DNA from: Pleodorina starrii
Taxonomy: Eukaryota > Chlorophyta > Chlorophyceae > Chlamydomonadales > Volvocaceae
Direction: 5' to 3'
NCBI GenBank assembly: GCA_030267565.1
Contig: BRXU01000008.1
Span: 3,106,001-3,170,000 of the forward strand
DNA: 64,000 nucleotides
Part shown: positions 13,701-26,600 of the stretch, one piece after another
Numbering within the stretch: the first letter of the stretch is position 1
Layout: each line of letters begins with the position of its first letter
Translations under genes and position numbers: made by a program
The notes under the pieces: generated by a model
Seen by the model: the letters and a program-made list of their open reading frames with translations, nothing else
Databases searched by the model: none
Told to the model about the DNA's origin: nothing

Positions 13701-15178
13701 GGCCCTCCCGCTGTGGCACGGCGCTGCGCCGCAGGTGATTGCTGACCACGAGCTGGAGCCCATGAGCAAGAGCCTGCTGGCTGCGCCCCACAGCATGACG
13801 GAGCTCAAGGCCCAGCTGGCAAAGACGGTCATCACGGTGGTCGATGTGCTGCTGTGGGACTTCCCCAGGGTGCAGGGCGTCGTGTTCGCCATTTGCACCG
13901 TCGCTACCTTTTACTTTCACCTGAAGCAGGTGAGGTCGCCAGGAGCAGGAGCAGGCGCGGGGCGTTGGGAGGTGGCGGTATTCTTGGGGAAATTTTCCGC
14001 GTCGAGGTCGGGGGGACGTACCCGTTCCGCTTCGCCTCTGGCGGGAAAACACCGCCTGTCTAGGGCTGAGAAACCCGTCACGATGCGGTCGTCGGGCGCC
14101 TGCCCGCCCTACCACGACACACCCTCGCTTCACGGCTCGTTACGCGGTGGTCATAAAGCACAAGCCCAGTGAGGCCCAGCTCCGTTGCTGAATACGCACA
14201 ATGCAACTGACCACGCTGAAAGCGCGTGGCGACTGCCCGCCCACCCGCGAGCCAACCAGCCAGCCAGCAGGTCTGCCGTCGCTCTCCCGGGACTCCGACT
14301 TGCGGCGAAACCGCCCTCGTGCCGCACTGACACGCACGCGCGCGCGCCTCGCGCTCCCCCGATGCTGGACGGTGTCCGCCCCGCCGCTGCCGCCCGCCGT
14401 CGTACTTGCCGTACCTGCCGTACAGTTGCCGTACTACACCTCCTGGATGAACAGCTTCCGGCTGTGCTTCTTCGCGGTTCACGCCTGGACGGGGGTTCAC
14501 CTGGGGGTGCTGGTCTTCGTGGTGCACGCGGACAAGGTCAAGAAGGGCAGCCTGGGCTTCATGTTGTGGGACATCCACAACAAGGGCACGGCGCAGGCCA
14601 TCACGAACGTGAGTTTGGGGGGTGACATGGGGGGCAATGGGCGGGAGGCGCGGCGCGGCGTGGCGTGGTGTGGAGGGGGCCTCTAGCACTGGCAATCGGA
14701 GCGGAAGGCGCGCTGCGTGGCTGTGTCCCGTTCACCTGCAGAGACCAGAGAGGCGCACACGCCTTGCCGCGCGATGCGGTTTGACGGGCTACCGCAGTGT
14801 TTTTCTCCCAGAGTAAGTAACACTCGCTGGGCACCTGCTCCCCGGGGTGGGATGGATGGAGGCAACCAAGTCGCGGAGAGGAGGTCCCTCCCGCCCTCCC
14901 TGCCCGCCCCTGCTAAGGCCTTCCCTCGGGGGCCTCGGGTAAGTTACCTCGGGGGCGCTCAAGTATCCCTGGGGGCGGTAACGTGCTCTTGGGCGCCTGC
15001 TCGGCCCCGCCCGTGCGCATGCGACGCCCCGGTCCCGCATACACGCCTCCTCGCCCTCTCCCGCTGCCGTGCGCGCGCGCAGTCGATGCTGTACGGTCTG
15101 CCGGTGGTATTTTTCGGAGCCGGCCTGCTGGGCGCCATCCGTCTGTTCTACTTCTTCCGCGTCGCCCTGAGGTTCCAG
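10749..15178 (+). other. TmcB-like gene, exons 1–8: N-terminal membrane module
   Basis: Exons: 10749–10804, 10879–10960, 11103–11239, 11358–11659, 12113–12195, 13735–13929, 14426–14608, 15083–15178. About seven hydrophobic segments are visible, for example [94 protein letters not shown] and [20 protein letters not shown]. The intron at 12196–13734 (about 1.5 kb) is the longest here and contains only imperfect GGCACGGCTGG-type repeats near 12650–12720. Confidence 0.8.
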
Positions 15179-18100
15179 GTGCGGGTGGCTGGGAGCTGCG
15201 TTGGAGGCTGACCGCGACAGACGAGCCCTCAGGGGGAGTAGGGAGACGAAACCGCAGCGATGGAATGGGAGGTGACGTGGGCCAACGGACACAGCAATAT
15301 ATACCACAGCTTTATACCCTCAGGGGGCCTTGACAAGAGGGTAATGTTGAGGTGGAGGTGAAGGAGTTTCATGAGGGAGGAGCCCTGCTGAAGGAGGCCC
15401 CCGTTTGGGTGTGTGGGCGGGTGCGGCGTGACCGACCGCGGCGTCGCCTGCCTGCATGCATACATGCATGTGCGTGGAAGGGGTTCACGTGCGTGTGTGC
15501 CTGGCTAGCCGTGCGGCGCTCGTCTCCCCTTGCCCGACACGCCCGTCCGCGCCTGCCCATGCTGGTGCTGCTGGTGTCCGTGCAGCTGCTTCAGCAGCAG
15601 CCCAACCTCAACTCCAAGCGCGTGTACCGCTTCTCCGACGAGAAGGATGTGGAGATTGTGTCGCGCATTGGTCGCGCCTGGGATGAGGACGGCAACGTGG
15701 ACCCCCAGGCGCTGGAGCTGGCGGAGATCATCCTGAGGGCGGGAATACAGCAGTTCCCAAAGTGAGCAGCGGGCACACCGGGTCGATCGATGTGGGGGTG
15801 ATTGGACTGGATACCGGGACACAACGGGACACAACGGGACACAACGGGACACAACGGGACACAACGGGACACAACGGGACACAACGGGACACAACGGAAC
15901 ACAACGGGACACAACGGGTCGGTCGGTGTGGGGGTGACAAGGATGGAACCGCAGTGAGCCGCAGGCGGCCGGGTGGGGGCGGGATGGCTGCGTAAGGCGG
16001 GCGGCCGGAGGTGGGGCAAGGGAGCGGTCGTGATCGTGAGGGCGGGTAATTAAAACGGCCCGGGGCGGGTGTGGGAGGGAGCGATAGGAAGGACGGCAGG
16101 TCCGGCCTGATGCAACTTCCCGACGAGGCGTTTTGACGTCCTGTCGTACTGCCGTGTTGCTCGCCTGCCGTAGATCGCCGTACCTCCACATCGTCTACGC
16201 CAACCTCCTCATCGAGTGCAAGCAGCAGCTGCAGGTGCGCCGAGGGGGATAATGACGGAGATACCGCAGCGGAGGGAGGCGAGGGGAGCACCGAGGAGCG
16301 CGGCGGGCGGGCGCCTGGTTGTCGGCCAGGGCTTCCAATTGTCAAATGCGGCCTTGCCGAACTCCTCTTAAGCTCGTAGATAACCCGTGAACAAGCTCGT
16401 AGCAGCTCGTTTCACTCCCCAGCCCATTCCCAACAAGCTATTTACTACCCTGCGGAACAAGCAGCAGTCCTTCAAAGAACAGGCGTCATTATGCCCTCCA
16501 GACACAAGAACAAATCGATTTTCGATTTCCAAACCCTAACGTTTCCCCGCTCGTCGCGGCTGCTCTCTGTCGCGATACTCGCAGAGCGGCTATGCTCAGC
16601 TGGAGGAGGCGCGGCGCATGCCGCTGAACCTGTCGTACCGCTTCTCCATCTTCACCCGGGAGCAGGAGCACAAGCAGAAGGCGGCGGTCAGCAGCAGCGG
16701 CGAGAGCGCGGCGGACCTCGTGTCGTACGTCGAGTTCCAACGGAACTACCGGTAAGTCGATTTCCAACGGAACTACCGGAATTACCGGTAACTCGCACGG
16801 CGACGGCGGTGCCCTCGTTGCCTTCCCTGAGTCACGCGTCCGCGTTTCCAATGCCCTGTTGCTCGCGTTTGAATGGCTGCGGCGGTTCTGCAGCTACCGG
16901 TGCGTTTGCGCAGCGCTCCATGCGTTTCCGCCGACGCTGCGGCACAAGGGGCTCCCGCGCGCAAAGGGGATGAACGACCCGATGTGCCTCATTAAATTGA
17001 CGCCGTGCCGTAACACTCGTTCAGCGCTCGCGCTCGCGCCGAAACCGCTCGTGTCGCGCATGATGGCACCCCCCCCCGCCTTTGGCTGCCCATGACCCAT
17101 GCCGCCGCGTGCATTCCGCGTCCGACATGCCCCACACCTACCCGTGCCCCCTCCCCGTGCGTTGATGTACTTTCCGTACAAATCGCACATGCAGCATGCT
17201 CCAGTCGTACCACAAGGCCGCGCTGCTATCCATGCGCGAATTCTGGCGGCTGCTGCTGTCTGACGCCGTAAACATGAACTCGCTGACGTCGGCGTTCCGC
17301 AAGATTGAGCAGATGGAGCGGTTGGCGGATAAGACGTACAAGATGGTGCTGGAGAGGTACCCCAAGGTGAGTGACCCGTGGGTCGGTGGGTGACCTTTTG
17401 TCGAGGGTTGAGTGGTGCCTGGCTGGGTGCCTTGTGTGTGTGTGTGTGTCTGTGGCACAGCGAAGCCCGCAGGCACGAGAGCAGGGCTGTGGTGAAAGTA
17501 GTACGGTGTGCTGCACCGCGCCTCCCTCGCAGCTTGGTCAACAGCGTCGGCAGTGTTTCATTGTTATCTAAAGGAGCATATCACTCCCTGATCCCTCGCA
17601 ACCTCCGATGCGCCCCGCCCCGCCCCGCCCCGCCCTGCTACCCCCCTCAGGCCGTAAAGCTGCTGCGCAGCTACGCAATGTTTCTGGAGATGGTGAAGAA
17701 CGACCCGTGGACCGCCGCGCAGTTTTACACGTGGGTACCGGCAACACATCTGAGCACATGCGCGCGCGGGCGTCTGTGCGCGCGTGGTTGAGTGGTCAGG
17801 AACGCGAATCCGGCCTGCGCCTGTGCCTGCGCATGGTTGTAGGGGGGAGGGAAGGCGGGGCCGGATCCCGCTTGGTACTGGCGGCGTCCGCCGACACCCT
17901 TTTCGCGATCGAGTCGTCTGTTCGTCGTGCTTGCGCCGCTGTGGAGTAACGCTGCTACCGCTTTTTTCCGCCGTTGCTGCCGCTAATTTCCGCCACTGCT
18001 GCCGCTGTTTTCCGCCGCTGCTGCCGCCCCACTTCCTGTGCTGCTTCTGGCTGCCCTGGCTGTTGCTGTTGGCGGGCGGGTCCGCAGCGAGGCTGAGAAG

Positions 18101-21100
18101 CAGGAGGAGGCGCTCGAGAATGCGGAGCACGACCTGGGCGGAGAGGAGGGCCTCACCATGCGCAATTCGGCCATCGTCACCATCAACGCTATGGTGAGCG
18201 GGGGGGGGGGAACACCGGTGGGGTAAAAAATGATACCGCAGCGGAGACGGCGACGGCGTTAGCGAACGGACCACACCGGTGGGGTGTCCCAGCAGGACGG
18301 GGGGGTTAGGAGGTTGGGAAGGAGGGGCTACCGCGTCAAGGAACACGCGAGGGGGGGCCAGCTCTGCGGGCTGCGGGGTGCGGGAGGGAGGGAGGGAGGC
18401 AGTTTGTGTGGGGCTTAATGTTGCCGGTGTGTCTTAATCCCACCGCCGCTACTCACGCTTGCCCCCGCACCGCCCCCGCGCCGCTCCCCCTCGCACCCCC
18501 CCCCCGCTGTCCTCGCTCCCAGGGCATCATCCAGATGGCCAACAAGCACGCCATCAAGATGCTGGGCTACAACAAGGGCGAGCTGGAGGGCAAGAACGTG
18601 TCGTGCCTCATGCCGCAGCCCTTTGCAGCGAGGCACAACGGATACCTGCGCCACTACGCCACCACGGGTGGGTGGCTGGATGGCTGGGCGGGTGGCTGGG
18701 CGGGTGGATGTGGGGGTGGGTGGGTGGGTGGGTGAACTCACTTTGTTGGAGGGGTGCAGTTCCGCGGCCCCGCGCTCGCGTGTTTGCGCTGCGCCTTCGC
18801 CTGCGTCTGCGCCGGCTTCCCTCATGCATGCGCCTCCAGTGAACTTTGCGGCGCGGCGCGGCGCGGCTCTACCCAAGTGGCCGCACCAGCCGCCGCCGTT
18901 GGGGAGGGGGGCAGTGTCGCGCAATGCAACACCGAAGCCGCCGCTTCCACCGCCGCCGCCGCCGTCGCTGGTGCCGAGCTTCCTTACCGACTGCCTGTCC
19001 GCTCCGCCGCCGCCGCCTCGCTGCTGCTGCTGCTGCTGCTGCTGCCGCCGGCGGCGCCCGCGTCTTGTCACACATGTGCAGGCAAGGCCAAGATCCTGGA
19101 CGCCCTGCGTGAGGTGGTGGCGCTGCACCGCGACCGCTACGTCTTTCCCATCAGGATCCTGGTCACCAAGAGCCAGGGCAACGGACAGGACGCAATCTTC
19201 ATGGGACTGCTCAAGGTACGGCACGGGACGGGACGGCAGGCGCTGGCAGAAGGCAGGCGTGCGTGTGTGTGTGTAGTGCGTGTGTGTGTATCCACCACCG
19301 TGTGTCCACCGTCTTCATCGCCTGTGTTCGTTTCCGATCCCGTGTTTGCCTCCGCGTCCGCGTGCACTCCGCCTGTCCTCTCTTCCACGTCTGCTTTCGG
19401 GTCGGCGCGTGTGCGCGCGTGTGTGTTGCGCAGGAGGTTGACATGGACCCCAACCAGATCAAGGCCTGGCTGATGCCCAACGGCGTGACGCTGTGCGCCG
19501 ACCAGTCCTTCACCGACTACGCCGGCTGGGCGCCCAACGACCTCATCGGCAAGCCCTTCAACTCCATAGCGGTCGACCCCGCGGCCATGGACAGGCAGGT
19601 GCAGGGATGTGCGACTGCGAACGTGGTGCACATTGCGCGAGCGAGCGAGGGCAATTGGACAATTGGACAAGCCGTGAACAATTGGACAATTGGACAACCT
19701 GTGGTCATCTTCCTGCGCATCCCCGTGGTCTCACTGTTGCGCGGCTGACCGCCCCTCATGCGCACACATGCCTGTCCGCCCGCCCACCCGCCCGGCTGTT
19801 GCCGTGTTCCCCGCCTCCCCCAGGCTGCTGGAGCGGGCGACGAACGCCTCGGAGGAGGAGCTCACGGACGGCTACCTGCAGGTGGGGAGAGGGGGGAGCA
19901 TCCGCGGATGGGCCGGAGTCCGGATGGGCTGGAGTCGGTCCTGGGGTGGGAGTTTCACTTTGGCGTTGTGGCCTTAGTTGGGAGGGCATCGTCGTGCCGG
20001 CGCGCTGGAGTGCTGGTACCGTGCCTTTGCGGGTTGACCGCTTACGTCCCGGGGTGACCCTTACGTCAAAGGTGGCGACACCGCAGCGACGCCCAGGGGG
20101 GCCCAGTGAAGAGCCCGGGGGAAAGGGGGGGGCGGGCAGACGCCCAGGGGCCCTTCCGTGCGGCTCTGTTCATTCTCTGGTCCGCACCCATATCTCTCGC
20201 GCCTTCACGCGGGTTCACGGCCACAGGAGGACATGATGCTGGTGCACAAGTACGCGGAGGATGTACCGGTCACGGTGCGCGTGGAGATGGGAGGTGGGTC
20301 GGGGGCGGGGTGCGCGTGCGGTGCGGTGCGAGATGCTAGTGCGCGCTGCTGCCGTTCGGGACTGCGCCGCCCCCGCGGCGCGTCCACGTCCAGTCGTCCA
20401 AGTGCACGTCCCGCCGTGGCGCAGACGCCGGCGCGACAGCTGAAGCGGCGCCTGCGCCCTTCCCCGGACACCACCCTCCTCCTTCCCCACCTCCTCCCTC
20501 CTCCGCCACCTCCTTCCACCTCCCGCTCCCGCGCGTTCCCCCATTCCGGGGGCCTGGGGCGCCGCTTAGCGCATAAGGCCCGGCGCCGCCGCCGGGCGCG
20601 CCGAACACCCCCTGGCCACCTCCTCGCCGCTCCCCCAACACCTCCCCCCGCCCCGCCCCGCCCCGCCTGGGTCTTCTTACCGTATTTGTCCCGTCCCCCG
20701 CCCCCCCCCCCCCGCGGTTACGTTACCGTTCACGGGCTCCGGCCTATACGTGGATAACCCCCGCCCCCCGCCCCGGCGCACAGGCACCTCGGATCAGCGG
20801 CTGGTGGTCCTCAACATGACCCGCGTGGGTGAGGTGGTGCCCACCATGGTCCTCGACCACCACGGCCGCGTCCTCTTCGCCAACCAGGCCCTCTGCTCTC
20901 TGCTGGGCACCAAGCCCAAGGACCTGCGCGGCCGCGACCTGGGCAGCCTGCTGCCGCAGCCCTTTGGCTTCCTGCACAGCCGCTGGCTCAAGGACGCGGA
21001 GGCGGCACTGGCGGGCGCCAAGCCGCCGCCGTCGTCCTGCCGCGCCGGCATGGTGCACAGCATGGTGTCGTCCAACGGAGTGCACGTGCCGGTGCGCTGC

Positions 21101-23579
21101 GTCATCAGCTCCAGGGAGCTCCCAGGCGGAGTGCACGTGTGAGAGAGAGAGGGAGGGAGAGGGAGGGAGAGCGCGGGAGGGAGGGAGGGAGGGAGAGACC
21201 GCGGCGGCGGCGTGGGGTTGGGGGTTGGGGATTTTGATTATCCGCGGTTTTGGGGCAGGAGTGGGGTTGGGGTGAGGTTTGGGCCGGGGTTGGGGGCACC
21301 ACTACCACCACCACCGCCACTACCACCCTCACCACCCTCACCACCTTGCTTCCAACCGCAGCAACATTGTTCGCGCCACGCGGGTGACGATCGACGAGGC
21401 CCTGGACGAGCAGCGACTCAACGTCACCACCGACCAGCACGGCCACATCATCAGCGTCAGCAGCGCAGCCCACCACGGCGGCCACGCCAGTCTGGCCGGG
21501 GGCCCGCCGGCGCCCGCCGCACCCACTGCGTCGGGCGAGCCGGGCGGCGGCGACGGCAAGCCGCGGCCGCAGGTGTTTGGCTACCCGCCCGAGAACCTGG
21601 TGGGACGGAAGCTGTACGATGCGGTCGACATTTTTCAGGAGTGGCACTCGCAGGGTGGGTGGGCGGGCGGGCGGGCGGGCGTACCGGTATGAGCGGGCGG
21701 GTAAGGTGGGTAAGGTGGGTGAGGTGGAGAGTGCAATATGCGGATGTGAAGCGATAGTGGTTGCAGCAACTGCGGTGGCCTTTATAAAAACCCAAGTCCA
21801 TTAGGGAGAGCCATGCCAGCAAACCCCGAGTTGCTGCCCGAGGACACGTGTCCCCGTCCCCGTCCCCGTCCCCGTCCCCGTCCCCGTCCCCGTCCCCGTC
21901 CCCGTCCCCGTCCCCGTCCCCGTCCCCGTCCCCGTCCCCGTCCCCGTCCCCGTCCCCGTCCCCGTCCCCGTCCCCGTCCCCGTCCCCGTCCCCGCATTGC
22001 ACTCAGAGAACACTCAGCGAGAAGAAACACAAACCCCTCCCGGGCCCCTCCTCGTCCCCGCGCAGGCCACAGCGTGATGCACGCGGTCAAGGCGCTGGCG
22101 CTGCAGTCCTCCGCCCGGCCGGGCTCCGCGTGGCGCGTGGGCGTGCTGCCGCACTACCTGTCCGTGGAGCTGGAGAGGTCGGCGAACAGGATGGGGAGGC
22201 ACGGCGGCGGAGGCGGGGAGGAGCAGCCGGAGGGCCAGCAGGCGGAGGGCGGCGAGGGCGGAGGGCAGCAGCGGCCGTCGGTGGCGAGTGAGTGCGGGGG
22301 CTTTTGGCATGCGGGCGTGTGCGGTGTGTGTGCGGGGGGAAATGGGGCAGGGGCGGGTTTTGCTGTTGGGAGGGTGCGGCCCAGCGTACCGAGTTGTTCC
22401 GTGGTACGTGCAATGGCGGTCATGATGTCATATGATCACGCGCACCAGGTCTGGAGGGCCAACCCAACCCCACCCAACCCCTACCCGGCGTCTCCGCCTT
22501 GCCCTACCAGTCTTCGTGCTCCTTTTCCCGCCCTCGCCCCCGCCTTCCCCTTTTCCCTCCCCCGCCTCTCCCGCATGTCGCCTTCCTTCCCCAATCTTCC
22601 CCCCTCCACGCTCATCTCTACACCCCGCAACCCGATGCCGCTCATACCCGCACCCCCACTTCCCCACTTCCCCACGGTCTCAGCCATGGCGCAGGATGCA
22701 CACCAGGGCTACCGCCGCACCATGCGCCGCAGCGCCACGCTGCTGCGCCAGTCGCTGCCCAAGTGGCGAGCAGCCATCATGCAAGTCATGGGCCCGGAGG
22801 TGAGGCGAGGGCGCGCAAGTGCGTGCGCTCTCAAAGAGAAGGGAGGGAGAGAGGGAAAGGGAGGCGTGCCGACGCTGGTGTCTCGAATTCACGCCTCTGG
22901 CCCCTGCCTCCCGACTCCCTGCCCGCCCCTGCCGCCGCTCCCCGCGCCGAGCCCTCCGCCTGTCAATTCCGCCGCCACTCCCATTCCCGCACTCAGCCCC
23001 GTGTGTGCGCTTTTCCCTTTCGCCCCGGTCGTCGCCTCCGCTACACTGCACGGCCAGTTGGCCCGCTGCCTCTACTCCTGCATGCAAGCGGGGGCCTGGA
23101 GCCCCATGTTATCAAACCACAGCTCAGTCCCTCCGCGGCCCCCCGCCTCCGTCTCCGCCCCCGCCCGCCTGGCTCTGGCCTCTACGTGGATAACCCCCCG
23201 CCTATACGTGGATAAGCCGCCTATACGTGGATAAACCCCGCCCTTCCCCCGCTTTCCGCTTTGCGCCCCCTGGTCGCCCCCGCACCGGGACGTTGCAGCA
23301 CACCGCCAGCGGCACGCACTACACCCTCAAGCTGTGGCGCCCCGAGCTGCTGAGCGGTGTCATGGAGCTGAATGAGAACATGCTGGTCGTGAAGGCCGAC
23401 TCGGCGGCGGGTGAGTGGCGCGAGGGACGAGGGTAAGCGCGGAGAGGCGCACGCGCTAGAGCAAGCGCAAAAGCGCAAAAGCGCAGTGCGCAGACGCAGT
23501 CGCAAGCGCGAACGTGCGGGAAAGCTGGTCTACTCCCTTTATGGTCTGGCCGAGCCGGCCCGCCCCTCCCCGCCCGCCC

Positions 23580-23612
<33 letters not shown>

Positions 23613-26600
23613 CCGGGGCCCCAGCTTTTGCTCGCACCCTCGGCCGGCGCCCGCGCCTGCGCCCTCGCCCTTCCGGTTTCTGGTTTCCTCATTGCACGCC
23701 GCTTCATGGGCTGGCTTCTTTCCGGCTGCAACCGGAACCGCGGGCTGTCTCGACCCCCGCCGCGCGGCCTGTCAACCCCCGCCCTCGCCCACGCCCTGAC
23801 CCTATTACATCTGCTTTCCTCCCTCCCGCCCTTCCGCCCTCCCTCCCGCCCGCCCGCCCGCACGCACGCACGCACACCTCACCCGCAGGCCTGATCTTCG
23901 GTGTGCCGTCCTACACCATGAGCCAGCAGCCGCTGTCCCGCTTCCTGAAGCTGGGTCCGCCCGGCACCAACAGCATGCGCAGGCTGCCGGGCATGCCGTC
24001 GCCCGGGGTGGGCGGCGAACAGACCCGTGGGTCAACTGCTGCCAACTCCGTGCGGGAGGCGCCCCTGCAGCAGGCGGAGGCGCAGCTGATCACCAAGGAG
24101 TCGCTGCTGGGCCAACACCGTAAGAGCGGCGCTGGCTGGCATCTGGGAGCGGGGGAAACGGGAAAAAGGGGGAGGGAGGGAGGGAGGGAGGTCGGGAGGG
24201 AAGGGCGGGAGGGGAGGGCGGGAGGGGAGGGGAGGGAGGCCGTGGGAATGGAAGGGCAGGGAGCGGGAAGGAGGGAGCGGAGGGCGGGGTGGTGCCGCGC
24301 GCCGTTGGCCGTGCTGCCGTTGCCTGGATGCGATGGTGATGCGATGAGGATGTGAGGTGAGGTGAGTCAATCTGAGGTGAAGGACCCAGTGCCCTTATCC
24401 GAAGGGTGGACCCAGTGCCCTGATCCTAACGGAGGACCCAGTGGCCAGTGCCCTTATCCTAACCGAACCCGTTTGTGGCGGGATGTGATGTCGTGGTCGT
24501 GGTTGTGGTCGTGCGCAGACGTCAAGGGCGGCATGAAGGGCGGCAAGTTGGCCCACAAGACCGGGCCGCGTCGCACATTCGAGGCGCGGCACGCGGACGG
24601 CATGCCGCTGCAGATCTCGTTCCAGGTGGGTGTAGGTGGGTGCGCCCGAATGTGCGCCGCCAATGGCGCCGCAGCCGCCGCCGCAACTCCCGGTTCGAGT
24701 TTCGGGGGAGGGAGGGGGCGGTGTATGACGTACGAATCGCGGCAAAGGCAACCGCTCCCACCCCGCCGTCTCCGTCTCTTCGCTGCGGTATTTTCTTTTT
24801 ACCCGCCCCAGGTTGCGCTGAAGAACGGCACCAGCAGCACCCGGCTGATGGCCGCCATCAAGCCGCTCAACCTCATCAAGGGCAACGTCGCGGTGCTGTA
24901 CGCCGCCATGCGCGGAGAAGACCTGGACCACTTCACCATCGAGGACGTTGCCTCGCGCTCCTACCACCGCCTGCGGACGCACGCCTCCCAGCACACCGCC
25001 CTCGGCGCCGGCGGCAACAACTCCGCCAAGGACCTCTTCGCCGGCGGCGGCGGCGGCGGCGGCCCGCCGCGCCGCCAGGGCACCAGCAGGCTCGGCGGAG
25101 GAGGAGACGGCGCGCCGGGCCGCCAGGGTACTGGCAAGCTCGGCGGCGGCGGCGACGGTGCGCTGCGGCGCCAGGGCACCAGCAGACTTGGCGGCGGCGG
25201 CGGCGGTGACGGCGACGGCGCTGACGCGCGGGTGCCGCTGGGCAAGGCACCGTCGGGGCTTTCCGCCAAGGCGACGGTGACGGCGCCTGGGATGTCGTCG
25301 GCGCGAACGCTGGCGACGGCGGTGGGCGCCGGCTCCGGAACCACGGGTCGCAGCGGCGACGACGCGGACGCGGCCAAGCTTGTGAAGGTCATATTGCCGG
25401 ACGGCAAGGGCGGCGGCGCGACGGCGTCGGAAGGTGGGGGCGGTGGCGGCGATGCGAGGCGATTCGATTCGATGCGGGGGGCACTTGGGCGGGACTTGGG
25501 CCTCTGCCTCCTTGTGCGCTTAGGAGTTATCTTGCCGCATGACGTCTTTCCTTAGGGTGGATCTTGACGCGGTACGTCTTTCTTAGTGATAAGGCTCCCC
25601 ACCCGGGCCCCCCACCGGCCACTCCACCGGCCACTCCACCGGCCACTCCACCGGCCACTGCACCGGCCACTCCACCGGCCACTCCACCGGGCGCAGGCTT
25701 CGACTCGCTGGCCGCCAAGAAGAGCACCGACTTTTCAGACGGCGGCCTCGCGACGGCGCGTGGCATCGACCTCAAGCTCGCCGCCGGCGACGACGATGAC
25801 GACGACGCCGGCGGCGACGCCAAACAGCGCGACGGCGACGCAGCGGCGGCGGCGGCGGCCGCCAGCCCGGCGACGCCCGAGCGTCCCGGCTCGTCCTTGG
25901 GGGCGGCTCCTCGGAAGGACAGCGGCGGCGGCGAAGATGACACGGCGGTGGCGGCGGCGGCGACGGAGGCGGCGGCGGCGGCGGAAGGGGCCGGGGGGCA
26001 GCTGTCTGGGAGTCTCCTCGATACCGGCGACGTCCTCCGTGCGCCCATCAGCGATGACAGCGCTATGGCGATGCAGCGTCCGGGCTCGAAGGCGCGGGCG
26101 GGGGCGGGGGCGGGGGCGCAGGGCCCGGCGACGCCGGAGGGGGCGGAGGGGCAGGCGCAGGAGGCGGAGGCGCAGGCGGAGGCGAAGAAGAGGAAGGGGG
26201 CGCGGGAAGGAGGTGAGGCGGCTGGTGGCGGTGGTGGCGGCGGTGGTGAGGAAGAAGAGGAGGAGGAGGAGGCGCCAAATCCGCACCGCCATCACCACCA
26301 TCACCGCAGCTTCAACAGCGGGCGCCTGTCCCGGCGCTTCCTCACTCGGGATTGGGACCATGTGCTGCACGTGGACCCGGAGGAGGTGAGTGGGTTGGGT
26401 TTGTGTGTGTGCGTGTGTGTGTGTGTTCTGTACGGCATGTACGGATCATGCGGTGTAGTACTGTTCGGGTTGGGGCCTTGCGCCGTTATGCTGTTGCCCT
26501 GCTGGTCTTCTGCTGGGCTGGCCACCGCGCTTGGCTTGATTATGATGATGATGAAGGATGAGGGTGTGCGTGTGTGTGTGCTGCTTTTCGTAGTTTGCGT

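Noticed and set aside
19650..19700. ATTGGACAATTGGACAA repeats
   Set aside because: A short local duplication in an intron; too small to call an element.
21813..23234. 473-codon ORF starting in (CCCCGT)n
   Set aside because: Combines an intronic satellite with parts of exons in the wrong frame; exons 22 and 23 have well-supported borders.
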